6,864 bases of DNA, taken from NCBI GenBank assembly GCA_013138705.1, contig WTCF01000181.1:1-6864 (forward strand), read 5' to 3'. The DNA is from Deltaproteobacteria bacterium (GTDB taxonomy: Bacteria > Desulfobacterota > Dissulfuribacteria > Dissulfuribacterales > UBA3076). Positions 1-6,328 of the stretch are shown piece after piece (position 1 is the first letter of the stretch; every line of letters begins with the position of its first letter). The notes beneath the pieces were generated by a model that worked only from the letters and a program-made list of their open reading frames with translations, was not told the origin of the DNA and did no database searches. A program made the translations under genes and the position numbers.

Positions 1-698
1 CTGAAATATATCTTTGTGGGTGTTAGTAACACTTCTCCCAGGCTAAGTTCTCCGATCCCGGGCACCTTGTCCGAGACGTTAAGCCCGAGTTTTTCAAAAC
101 AGATTTTTCGCACCAGGGAAAAACCGTTGCTATGGAGTCCGGTTGATGACAGGCCTATCATCACTTGGCCTACACCTATTTCAGAGCCGTCGATGATCTT
201 GTCCCTGTCCACGACTCCAACAGCGAATCCTGCAAGGTCATAGTCATTTTCTGCATATAACCCGGGCATTTCAGCAGTCTCGCCGCCGATAAGGGAACAG
301 TCTGCCTCTTTGCATCCATCTGTAATGCCCTTTATAATATCTGTTGCTTTTTCAGGATCCAGTTCGCCCGTGGCAAAGTAGTCCAGGAAAAACAGTGGGT
401 TGGCCCCGCATACCAGTATGTCGTTAACACACATTGCAACGAGGTCGATCCCAATGGTCTTATGCATATTGCACAGGGTGGCGATCTTGATTTTGGTCCC
501 TACGCCGTCCGTTGAAGAGACCAGGACAGGCTCATGGTACCGATCAAGGTCAAGCGCAAAAAGTCCGGCAAAGCCGCCGATTTCCGTGAGGACTCCACGC
601 TTGAAGGTGGAAGCGACCATCGGCCGTATCTTTTTTACTAATTCATTGGCCTTATCTATGTTTACGCCCGCCTGGGCATAGAGTGATTCATCTTTCAC
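1..698 (-). CDS. purM: Phosphoribosylformylglycinamidine cyclo-ligase (AIR synthetase), 3' end outside window
   Basis: PurM catalyses the ATP-dependent ring closure of FGAM to aminoimidazole ribotide, the fifth step of cytosolic purine biosynthesis. The reading frame is open from a GTG at 698-696 to the window edge, giving 232 residues of a family usually near 345, so roughly the last third is missing because of the window, not through decay. Recognisable family motifs are the N-terminal Y-A-Q-A-G-V-N segment (residues 7-13), DGVGTK (64-69), the VNDIL..GA.P stretch (91-101), GGETAEMPG (138-146), the GL.S.GLHSNGFSLVRK block (182-198) and a TPTKIY end (226-231). The GTG start is chosen because GAGGAG lies 6 bases upstream and the homologous N-terminus begins here; an ATG 5 bases upstream is out of frame and reads into TGA at once. 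It is transcribed divergently from the neighbouring operon and shows no functional link to it. Identification is by motif recognition and is very secure. Confidence 0.97.
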   Translation of the reverse strand, partial: MKDESLYAQAGVNIDKANELVKKIRPMVASTFKRGVLTEIGGFAGLFALDLDRYHEPVLVSSTDGVGTKIKIATLCNMHKTIGIDLVAMCVNDILVCGANPLFFLDYFATGELDPEKATDIIKGITDGCKEADCSLIGGETAEMPGLYAENDYDLAGFAVGVVDRDKIIDGSEIGVGQVMIGLSSTGLHSNGFSLVRKICFEKLGLNVSDKVPGIGELSLGEVLLTPTKIYF

Positions 699-811
699 AA
701 CATTCTCCTCTTGCTCAGGAGTACTTGTATACTGTCCATCTATAGAAGTCAATCTGGAGGATGGGCCGGGAAGTCCTTGCCCGATTGGTTGTATGGTGAT
801 TAAGTTGTTCA
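699..811. promoter_or_regulatory. Divergent intergenic spacer between purM and the plus-strand operon
   Basis: This 113-bp spacer must hold the promoters of both divergent units. For purM (minus strand) the best match I see is TTGACT (752-747) and TATACA (731-726) separated by 15 bp. That spacing is short, so the assignment is weak, but the distance to the GAGGAG ribosome binding site is sensible. For the plus-strand operon only poor matches exist, for example TTGCCC at 778-783 followed 17 bp later by TTAAGT. A GGAGG at 756-760 abuts an ATG at 761, which reads only 12 codons before a TGA. I see no operator-like inverted repeat. Confidence 0.35.
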
Positions 812-1366
812 ATGTACAGCAGAAAACGGCAGATGATTGATAAATATTCTGTGAGGCTGCTTATAGGCACCGGTTATCCGATCCTTAAAAAGATCCGGTG
901 TGCAGAGAGGCTTTTTCATGTCTATGGCAGGGAGTTGTTGTCCGACAGGACAATTCAGTCTTTATATGAGACTTACCGGCAGACTATTCAGCAATCATGG
1001 ATACAGATGAAGAGTATAGGGGTCGTTGCCGAGTGTACTGATTGCGCTGTCAATGATGGAGGGAGCTGTTGCGGAAAAGGCATAGAGGACCGTTTTGACG
1101 TGATTTTGCTTCTAATTAATCTCCTGATGGGTTGCAGCCTTCCTTCATCACCCTGGGATGAGACAGGCTGCTGGTTTCTTGGGGAGCGGGGTTGCGGGAT
1201 TCCGGCCCGGCACGTTATCTGCGTGAATTATATCTGTAAACGACTTGATAGTAAGCTTGAGAAAAATGGACTAAGGTTGTTGCAAGAAAAAATAGTATTG
1301 GAGACAGACGCTGGTTTTGCCCTTGAAGAGAGTATCAAGAAGTGGCTGAGGAACAAAGGACTTTGA
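812..1366 (+). CDS. Divergent YkgJ-like cysteine-cluster protein (putative Zn/Fe-binding), first gene of the trio
   Basis: This is an uncharacterised protein of 184 residues, or 177 if translation starts at the ATG at 833. Neither ATG has a convincing Shine-Dalgarno sequence, and an in-frame TGA at 797 bars a longer N-terminus. The sequence shows a conserved-looking cysteine arrangement: C75-x2-C78, the pair C86-C87, then C120-W-F-L-x3-G-C128-G-I and R133-x3-C137-x2-Y140-x-C142. This matches the order of the YkgJ / 'CxxCxxCC' family (PF03692-type putative zinc- or iron-chelating domain), whose second half usually reads C.FL...GC.IY..RP..CR.YPC. Spacing in the first half and the missing RP make it a divergent member. 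A metal or Fe-S cluster is therefore likely, but no reaction is known for the family as a whole. There is no signal peptide, so it should be cytosolic. It overlaps the deaminase gene downstream and is probably co-translated with it. Confidence 0.7.
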   Translation: MYSRKRQMIDKYSVRLLIGTGYPILKKIRCAERLFHVYGRELLSDRTIQSLYETYRQTIQQSWIQMKSIGVVAECTDCAVNDGGSCCGKGIEDRFDVILLLINLLMGCSLPSSPWDETGCWFLGERGCGIPARHVICVNYICKRLDSKLEKNGLRLLQEKIVLETDAGFALEESIKKWLRNKGL

Positions 1367-1914
1367 ATCACGAAAAATGGATGTCTGAGGCATTGGATCT
1401 GGCTGTAAGTGCCTTGTCAGGGGGTGTTTTTCCCGTAGGATGCGTCCTGGTATCCGGAGATTTGATTGTGGGGTCGGGAGTCAGATCACATACCATGCCT
1501 GAGGATGTGAACGAGCTTGATCATGCCGAGGTGTGTGCCCTGAGGGACTGGATTGAAAGAGGACGTCCACTGGGGCACGGGGATGATACAGACATCACTG
1601 CATACTGCAATCTTGAGCCATGCCTCATGTGTTTTGGAGCCCTTATCCTCAACGGCATCAAGAGGATAGTTTATGCCTATGAAGATGTCATGGGCGGGGC
1701 AACAGGCCTGGATTTTTCAAGACCCATGACCGGCGCGGCCGGGACAGTCGGTGGTTTCTTTAATGATAATCTCTACACTGAGAGCCGCATCGAGATACTT
1801 GGAGGAATTAAGAGAAGAGAGAGCCGGGCTCTTTTTAAGAGGTTTTTTTCTGATCCGGCCCAATCCTACTGGAGGGACAGCCTTTTGTATAAGTATACAC
1901 TTGAAAATTTATGA
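1342..1914 (+). CDS. Zinc-dependent nucleoside/cytidine deaminase-fold protein (TadA/GuaD-like)
   Basis: This cytosolic deaminase of the CDA superfamily has 190 residues from the GTG at 1342. The family removes an amino group from a base or nucleoside by zinc-activated water. Key residues are all present: H61-A-E63 (zinc ligand and proton-shuttle Glu) in D-H-A-E-V-C-A-L, and P93-C94-x2-C97 in the L-E-P-C-L-M-C-F-G-A segment; an FPVGCVLV strand precedes them (30-37). The layout is TadA/guanine-deaminase-like, but the Asn of the G.N motif that TadA uses to hold the base is Arg (about residue 48 in GSGVRSH), so a tRNA adenosine deaminase role is doubtful. The C-terminal 40 residues extend past the core domain. 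The start is uncertain: GTG 1342 overlaps the upstream gene by 25 bp. An in-frame TTG at 1363 makes a TTGA stop-start overlap with the upstream TGA. ATG 1381 also lies just ahead of the domain. It ends in an ATGA overlap with the radical SAM gene. The substrate is unknown. Confidence 0.88.
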   Translation: MAEEQRTLNHEKWMSEALDLAVSALSGGVFPVGCVLVSGDLIVGSGVRSHTMPEDVNELDHAEVCALRDWIERGRPLGHGDDTDITAYCNLEPCLMCFGALILNGIKRIVYAYEDVMGGATGLDFSRPMTGAAGTVGGFFNDNLYTESRIEILGGIKRRESRALFKRFFSDPAQSYWRDSLLYKYTLENL

Positions 1915-2966
1915 AGATAAAACGCAGAACAGTCCAGTTTCAGCCAAACACGCGAAATTTCTTTTTTCACATACTCACTCGGTGTAATCTCCGTTGTCGC
2001 CATTGCTATATCAACCCGGAACAGCATGGCAAACAGATCCTGGATGAAAGGACTCTGGCCCGGTGGCTGGCTATCTTTGCAGACAATCACCAAATCACCA
2101 AATCACCAAATCACCAAATCCCTCAATCCCCAAATAATACAAATGTCATATTCCTTGGCGGAGAGCCCACCCTCAGTCCTGCGTTGCCCTATGGTATCAA
2201 AGAAGCAAGGCGTTTGGGCTATGCCTCTATAACAGTGGATACCAACGGTTATCTCTTCAATGATATCCTTGACAGGGTTTCTCCTGAGGATCTGGATTAT
2301 TTCAGTTTCAGCCTTGATGGCTCCCATCCGGGACTCAACGATTTCATCAGGGGAGAAGGGGTCTTTGATATATGCACTTCCGGGATCAGGCGGGCATTAG
2401 AGAAGGGGTTCGAGGTGAGCCTCATCTTTACGGCAAGCCGTATGAATATTCACGACCTTGTTAATATGCCGCTGCTCTTAACAGACTTGGGAGTGAAGCG
2501 TTTTTTTATACAGGTCATAGGTATCAGGGGCAAACCTGCCAGGAAGGGCGAGACATCCCTTCAGCTCAGCCGGGAAGAATGGGAGGCAGTTGTCCCCGAG
2601 GTTGCAGGCAAGGCCGCTGAAAAAGGTCTGCACGTGACATATCCCAAAGTGTTTTTAAAACCCGACGAGACCTTTTCCTGTGCAGGCCTTGTTGCTGATA
2701 ATTATTTTGTGTTCCCTAATGGCAGAGTTTACACGTGCCCTCTATGTGAAGACTATCCAATACACTCCATGGAGATTGTGGACGGTGTGCTTAAAGAGCG
2801 CCCCCCTATAAGGGAGTGTGACCTTTTCTCACTTCAGATTCCCGAAGGCTGTGTGCTAAACAAAATACTCCATCCTGGGAATATCTCCTACGACTCAGAC
2901 AACAGGCCCATCAGCCGCATAGCCTGCTGCATGCTCAAGGAGGAGGTCCTGCCAGCAGAGAGGTGA
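1911..2966 (+). CDS. Radical SAM enzyme with Cys-rich (SPASM/twitch-like) C-terminal domain
   Basis: This 351-residue protein has the radical SAM signature C25-x3-C29-x2-C32 (TRCNLRCRHCY), which binds a [4Fe-4S] cluster that cleaves S-adenosylmethionine to a 5'-deoxyadenosyl radical. GGEP (83-86), D110-T-N-G-Y and the SLDG strand (134-137) mark the following strands of the TIM barrel. The C-terminal third holds C257, C276-x2-C279, C303, C314 and C339-C340 around F-P-N-G-R-V-Y, which resembles a SPASM or twitch auxiliary-cluster domain as in peptide- and carbohydrate-modifying members; the match is by layout only. Residues 59-74 (NHQITKSP followed by NHQIPQSP) are an inserted low-complexity stretch encoded by an 8-bp DNA tandem repeat, placed in the loop before the GGEP strand. 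The ATG overlaps the deaminase TGA (ATGA, 1911-1914) and lacks its own ribosome binding site, which implies translational coupling. The substrate is unknown; no precursor peptide gene is visible nearby. The 3' end overlaps the opposing gene by 32 bp. Confidence 0.9.
   Translation: MKIKRRTVQFQPNTRNFFFHILTRCNLRCRHCYINPEQHGKQILDERTLARWLAIFADNHQITKSPNHQIPQSPNNTNVIFLGGEPTLSPALPYGIKEARRLGYASITVDTNGYLFNDILDRVSPEDLDYFSFSLDGSHPGLNDFIRGEGVFDICTSGIRRALEKGFEVSLIFTASRMNIHDLVNMPLLLTDLGVKRFFIQVIGIRGKPARKGETSLQLSREEWEAVVPEVAGKAAEKGLHVTYPKVFLKPDETFSCAGLVADNYFVFPNGRVYTCPLCEDYPIHSMEIVDGVLKERPPIRECDLFSLQIPEGCVLNKILHPGNISYDSDNRPISRIACCMLKEEVLPAER
2084..2131 (+). repeat. 8-bp tandem repeat (consensus AAATCACC) inside the radical SAM gene
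   Basis: There are six head-to-tail 8-bp units: CAATCACC (2084-2091), three perfect AAATCACC copies (2092-2115), AAATCCCT (2116-2123) and CAATCCCC (2124-2131); a decayed AAATAATA follows to 2139. Because 8 is not a multiple of 3, one protein period is three units (24 bp, 8 residues), giving NHQITKSP then NHQIPQSP. The six units total 48 bp, so the host frame is kept. The three perfect copies give slippage potential: gain or loss of one unit would shift the frame around codon 60 of 351. Repeats of this ATCACCAA type look like a mobile or expanding simple sequence rather than part of the enzyme core. Confidence 0.9.
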
Positions 2967-3966
2967 TATCTACCTCCTGGGAGATCAGCCCCTGTGTCAT
3001 GAGTATATCCGCGGTCTGTTTCCAGGCCCTGGCGTCAATCGTCCCGATGGCCCTGGGACTTTCAGGGATCACAAGTGTCCTGGTTTCAGCAAGTTGCTGC
3101 TGTATAACAGGGATAGGGGTTTCCGGATCAAGCCTGTGAATCGCTTCAGCCACCTTGAGCTCCAACTCTGAGTCCATTGCATCTCTCCAGCCTTCCAGAA
3201 CGGCTTCTGTAAAGACTCGGACCAGTTGTGGCTGCTCGGTGTAGACTTTTTTTGAGGTTATGAGGGAATTAGCCACGAATCGAATTCCAAAAGTGTTGGG
3301 GTTGAAAAAGCCGGCCTGTTTTCCGGTCTGCGCCATTTTTTCCTGGAGGATTATCCCCTGAGTATTACGATATACGGGCCAAAGCTCGACCTCGCCTTTC
3401 CAGAAGGGGTTGAAATCGTAATGAACAGCATAGAGTTCCATGTCATCCGGGCCGATTTTGTACATTCTCAGAAGGGCCGATAATATGGACTCGTCGTTGC
3501 CGCCATATGTAACGCCGATACAAAGACCTTTCAGGTCATGAGGTTTTACTATGGCCAGTTTGTCCTTGTCATAGATCCACTGAAGGGGATTGACCTGGAA
3601 TATCTGGGCGAGTACCACCACATGGGCCCCTTTGGCAGCGGCCCGGATCACCTGATCTGCCGAGGCCACTCCAAAATGGGCCCTTCCAAGTTCGAGGTCC
3701 TTTATGGCATCCTGTTCCGCACCGCCTTCGCGAAGTTTCACTGTGAGGCCGTGGGCTTTGAATATGCCTGATTCCTGAGCCCAGATTTCTCCTGCCACAC
3801 TTGTGTTATAAAGCCACTTGAGCCGGCAAACTACCGGCCCGCTGTCCCCGGGTTTTATTGTGTTATCCTTTGTTTCAACCTGGGGGGCTTCGTTTGACGT
3901 GCATCCGATAAGACAGAAGAGAAAAATAACCCATATCGTCAAGGCATTGAAGCACGTGCGAGGCAT
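2935..3966 (-). CDS. ABC transporter substrate-binding lipoprotein, NMT1/SsuA/ThiY-like
   Basis: This 343-residue extracytoplasmic binding protein has a lipoprotein signal: a hydrophobic stretch (residues 9-20) ending in the lipobox L19-I-G-C22, so the mature protein would be anchored through Cys22. The start ATG (3966-3964) has a GGGGGA ribosome binding site just upstream. After a short polar linker the domain opens with a RLKWLYN strand, the A.ESGIFK.HGL.V.L segment and an ELGRAHFGVASADQVI segment, the standard opening of the NMT1/THI5-like, SsuA and TauA binding proteins (periplasmic binding protein type 2 fold). These families carry alkanesulfonates, nitrate, or pyrimidine thiamine precursors; the sequence does not decide between them. 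It is the last gene of a four-gene operon and overlaps the permease end by 28 bp. Its own 3' end overlaps the convergent radical SAM gene. Confidence 0.87.
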   Translation of the reverse strand: MPRTCFNALTIWVIFLFCLIGCTSNEAPQVETKDNTIKPGDSGPVVCRLKWLYNTSVAGEIWAQESGIFKAHGLTVKLREGGAEQDAIKDLELGRAHFGVASADQVIRAAAKGAHVVVLAQIFQVNPLQWIYDKDKLAIVKPHDLKGLCIGVTYGGNDESILSALLRMYKIGPDDMELYAVHYDFNPFWKGEVELWPVYRNTQGIILQEKMAQTGKQAGFFNPNTFGIRFVANSLITSKKVYTEQPQLVRVFTEAVLEGWRDAMDSELELKVAEAIHRLDPETPIPVIQQQLAETRTLVIPESPRAIGTIDARAWKQTADILMTQGLISQEVDITSLLAGPPP

Positions 3967-4721
3967 GTTTTTCCCCCATGAAGTCTGGCCTTAATCCACA
4001 CCCCGATTGTCTCAATGAACGACAAATACAGGGAGGAACAAAGGCCTATCAAAAACAAGGCTACAAGGATCTTTGCCAGATTACTCTGGTACAGGGCCTT
4101 TCTTATTATATAACCAATCCCATTAGTTGCAGCCAGAAATTCAGCTATTATGGTGCCGACCAGGGCCATTGTCCCGCTTCCTACTATCACGGTTGTGATC
4201 TTGTCCAGGTTTTCAAAGGTCCTTATGGAAAGTTCCAACCTCCAGTTGATTCTGCCTGTTATCCTGAAAAAGTGCTCGACCTCTTCCACAGGCTTTGCAA
4301 ATATACCTATGAAGCTCAAAAGCAAAGGGAAGTAACATATCATTGCCGCTATGAGGAGCCTGGATGCCAGTCCATCACCCAGGAACAGGAATATTATGGG
4401 TGCAACCGCCACTATGGGATATGCCTGGAGGTTGTACGCCGCTGTGCGCGTGAGGTTGCCCGGCCAGGTACTCAATCGGCCCACGAGCCCGACTACCGTT
4501 GCAAGTACAATGGCAAGCATATGTCCTGCTATTGCAACAGCCAGGGTATCCAGCACTGCTTTCACGTATATCAGGCCATTCTGAGTAGCCACCTGTAACA
4601 CTTCCAAAGGCGGCGGTATCAGGTAGTCAGAAAAACCATATACTATCTTTACGCCCCACAGCAGGCCTAAAGCCACTGCATAAATAGAGATGAATTGAAA
4701 CAGGCGTTTCAGGGTTCTCAC
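3939..4721 (-). CDS. ABC transporter permease, SsuC/TauC/ThiX-type
   Basis: This is the inner-membrane subunit (260 residues) of the importer encoded with its neighbours. About six hydrophobic segments can be seen, near residues 8-28, 58-80, 95-115, 118-142, 173-198 and 213-243, the usual number for BPD_transp_1 permeases. The cytoplasmic coupling loop lies around residues 145-172, with R.TGRINW keeping the central Gly of the EAA motif, but the usual I.LP ending is replaced (RTFENLDKI). The PPPLEVL segment near residue 36 is typical of the TauC/SsuC/NrtB group. The start is GTG at 4721-4719, overlapping the ATPase TGA (GTGA, 4718-4721), with no separate ribosome binding site, so it is probably translationally coupled. 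A 206-codon open frame on the opposite strand is an antisense shadow. Confidence 0.9.
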   Translation of the reverse strand: MRTLKRLFQFISIYAVALGLLWGVKIVYGFSDYLIPPPLEVLQVATQNGLIYVKAVLDTLAVAIAGHMLAIVLATVVGLVGRLSTWPGNLTRTAAYNLQAYPIVAVAPIIFLFLGDGLASRLLIAAMICYFPLLLSFIGIFAKPVEEVEHFFRITGRINWRLELSIRTFENLDKITTVIVGSGTMALVGTIIAEFLAATNGIGYIIRKALYQSNLAKILVALFLIGLCSSLYLSFIETIGVWIKARLHGGKTCLARASMP

Positions 4722-5440
4722 GGCCGTGGCTCACTGGTGCTTGCTGCGGATCTGAGGATTGCGTAGACTCGTTCTTGCACCAGCTCTTCTGGGGTATCCA
4801 TGCCCTCTTGCCGGTCGAGGCCGGTTATTTTATGGATTTTATTAGTGCCGGCTGTGGAGCCGTGGGGAAGGACATGGATAGTCTGTGAAAAACGAGCTAC
4901 TTCAAGGGCATTATGGGATATATAGATAAATGTCTTTTGAGGAAACAGGGTTTTTAATCTTTCAAGGATGTGGTTCCGTGTGGGCTCATCCACATTGGCG
5001 AGCACTTCATCTGCTATCAGCAGATCAAATTCCTGGACCAGATACCTGGCAAGATTTATTCTGTTTTTCTGTCCCATGGACAGCCCTGAAAAGCGGCTTT
5101 CCAGATGGGCCTCCATTCCATAATCCTTTAATATAGTAGTAAGGAGTGAGGTCTTGGAGGCCGGGGTCACAGACCTGAGATGTGCGCCGACCGTATTCCA
5201 TCCCGGTATGCGTTCTGTATTGTGGGTGTATAGGACGCGCCTGGCATTCGGGATATCAATGTCACCTTGCATTGGGGAAAGTTCCCCACTGATAAGCCTT
5301 GCCAGTGTACTCTTTCCCGTTCCTGAAAGCCCGAACAGGGCAAAAAAACCAGGTCCTTCTATTGACCAGTCAAGATTACTGAAGACAGGAAAATCTGCCC
5401 CAGGGTAAGTGTAATGGAGATTACTGCAGGCAATGTGCAT
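4718..5440 (-). CDS. ABC transporter ATP-binding protein with divergent Q-loop
   Basis: This is the cytosolic ATPase (240 residues) that powers the importer. Motifs in order: Walker A GLSGTGKST (37-45), signature LSMGQ (120-124, normally LSGGQ), Walker B LLIADE (140-145) with the catalytic Glu at 145, a D-loop-like NVD (149-151) and the H-loop ISHN with H176. The Q-loop region reads VLYTHNTERIPGWNTV (69-84). Related SsuB/TauB/ThiZ proteins have V.FQ....LPW.TV here, so the coupling Gln seems absent and His73 or Asn74 occupies that stretch. It begins immediately after the stop of the upstream gene (TAA-ATG, zero spacing) and shares GTGA with the permease downstream. The set ATPase-permease-binding protein is complete, so the transporter should be functional if the altered Q-loop is tolerated. 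Confidence 0.9.
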   Translation of the reverse strand: MHIACSNLHYTYPGADFPVFSNLDWSIEGPGFFALFGLSGTGKSTLARLISGELSPMQGDIDIPNARRVLYTHNTERIPGWNTVGAHLRSVTPASKTSLLTTILKDYGMEAHLESRFSGLSMGQKNRINLARYLVQEFDLLIADEVLANVDEPTRNHILERLKTLFPQKTFIYISHNALEVARFSQTIHVLPHGSTAGTNKIHKITGLDRQEGMDTPEELVQERVYAILRSAASTSEPRP

Positions 5441-6328
5441 TTAAACTTTAGGCTTTTTCTTCTTACGTCTCTTTTTGATGATTTTCTTAACTGTTTTGTC
5501 AAGCACGTCTTTTTTTAGCCTGATTATGTCGGATTCTGCTCCGAAGATTACGTGTTTCAGATACTCAAACCCGAACTGCATGAGGGCGACATCGTCTTTT
5601 AGGATCTTCTTGAGGGTATTATCATCCACTGCAAACGAGCCAAGAAAAGGGCTCTCAAAGACGAATTGCCTGAATCGCTCTATGTTGGTCGTGACCATAA
5701 AGAATAGTTGTTTTGCCTTTTCAGGCATCTTGGCCCCTTCACCAAAAGAGGCCTTGCGCAGAAGGAGATCGAGCCATCCGCGATTCATTGAGTCATAGAG
5801 GTCGGCCTCCTGGTCTGCTCTCCAGGAGTCAACAGTCCACTCGGTGGGTTCCTCAAATCCCTTACAGTGGTCCTCTTTGACCACAAAAAAGAATTCCTCT
5901 TCTTCTTCTGTGAGTTTATCCTGCTGTCTGAGACTTGCAATTCCTATGGGGTAGTAGCGACAGCAGACAGGACGGTCGGAATAGATCTGACAACCTTTCG
6001 GGCTGACAAAGGGGCAGCGCCCTCCTTCTTCTTCCAGCATCTTGAGTCTGGCAATTGGCAGTTCTGTTTGGCCAAGTATCTCAGGTGTCGTATAAAGTTG
6101 CAAAAACATATCCGCTGTGAGACCGAGCATGTTCTTGATTCGAACTATATCGTACGGAGTGAGAATAATATTTACGTTGTGGCAGCACCGGTTGAAACAG
6201 GATATCCCGGGGTAACAGCGGAAATTGAACGTACTGTCCTTTTCAAGGCGGACAGGCTCTATCACCCCGCCGGGTTCACCCATTTTGAGGGCATCACCGA
6301 CCTCTTTTTCAATGTGTTCAAGTGTCAT
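5441..6328 (-). CDS. YkgJ-family (CxxxCC) cysteine-cluster protein with polybasic tail
   Basis: This 295-residue cytosolic protein has a clear YkgJ-type putative zinc- or iron-chelating domain. The first half is C38-x5-C44-x3-C48-C49; the second is C105-P-F-x5-G-C113-Q-I-Y-x2-R-P-x-C122-C123-R-Y-Y-P, which matches the C.F....GC.IY..RP..CR.YP pattern of the family (also found in flagellin N-methylase FliB). Another Cys (near 155, EDHCKGF) may complete the cluster. Residues about 170-275 form an uncharacterised, mostly helical-looking region. The last 16 residues are extremely Lys/Arg-rich, suggesting contact with nucleic acid, ribosome or acidic membrane surface. The ATG (6328-6326) has only a weak ribosome binding site. 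It is the first gene of the transporter operon, ending exactly where the ATPase begins. No reaction can be assigned; a role in metal handling or cofactor insertion is possible. Confidence 0.87.
   Translation of the reverse strand: MTLEHIEKEVGDALKMGEPGGVIEPVRLEKDSTFNFRCYPGISCFNRCCHNVNIILTPYDIVRIKNMLGLTADMFLQLYTTPEILGQTELPIARLKMLEEEGGRCPFVSPKGCQIYSDRPVCCRYYPIGIASLRQQDKLTEEEEEFFFVVKEDHCKGFEEPTEWTVDSWRADQEADLYDSMNRGWLDLLLRKASFGEGAKMPEKAKQLFFMVTTNIERFRQFVFESPFLGSFAVDDNTLKKILKDDVALMQFGFEYLKHVIFGAESDIIRLKKDVLDKTVKKIIKKRRKKKKPKV

Noticed and set aside
16..681. Plus-strand open frames at the left end
   Set aside because: They are antisense to purM, which is identified by several exact family motifs.
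761..799. 12-codon ATG frame in frame with, and upstream of, the first operon gene
   Set aside because: GGAGG directly abuts the ATG with no spacer, the frame ends in TGA before the gene, and no leader-peptide signature (regulatory codon run or attenuator hairpins) is present.
2084..2139. CRISPR-like or iteron array
   Set aside because: The 8-bp units are head-to-tail without spacers and lie inside a continuous coding frame; there is no replication gene or cas gene.
3978..4598. 206-codon open frame on the plus strand
   Set aside because: It lies wholly antisense to the permease gene, has low-complexity Cys/Tyr/Gln-rich translation with no family resemblance, and no ribosome binding site; the permease has clear membrane segments and operon overlaps.
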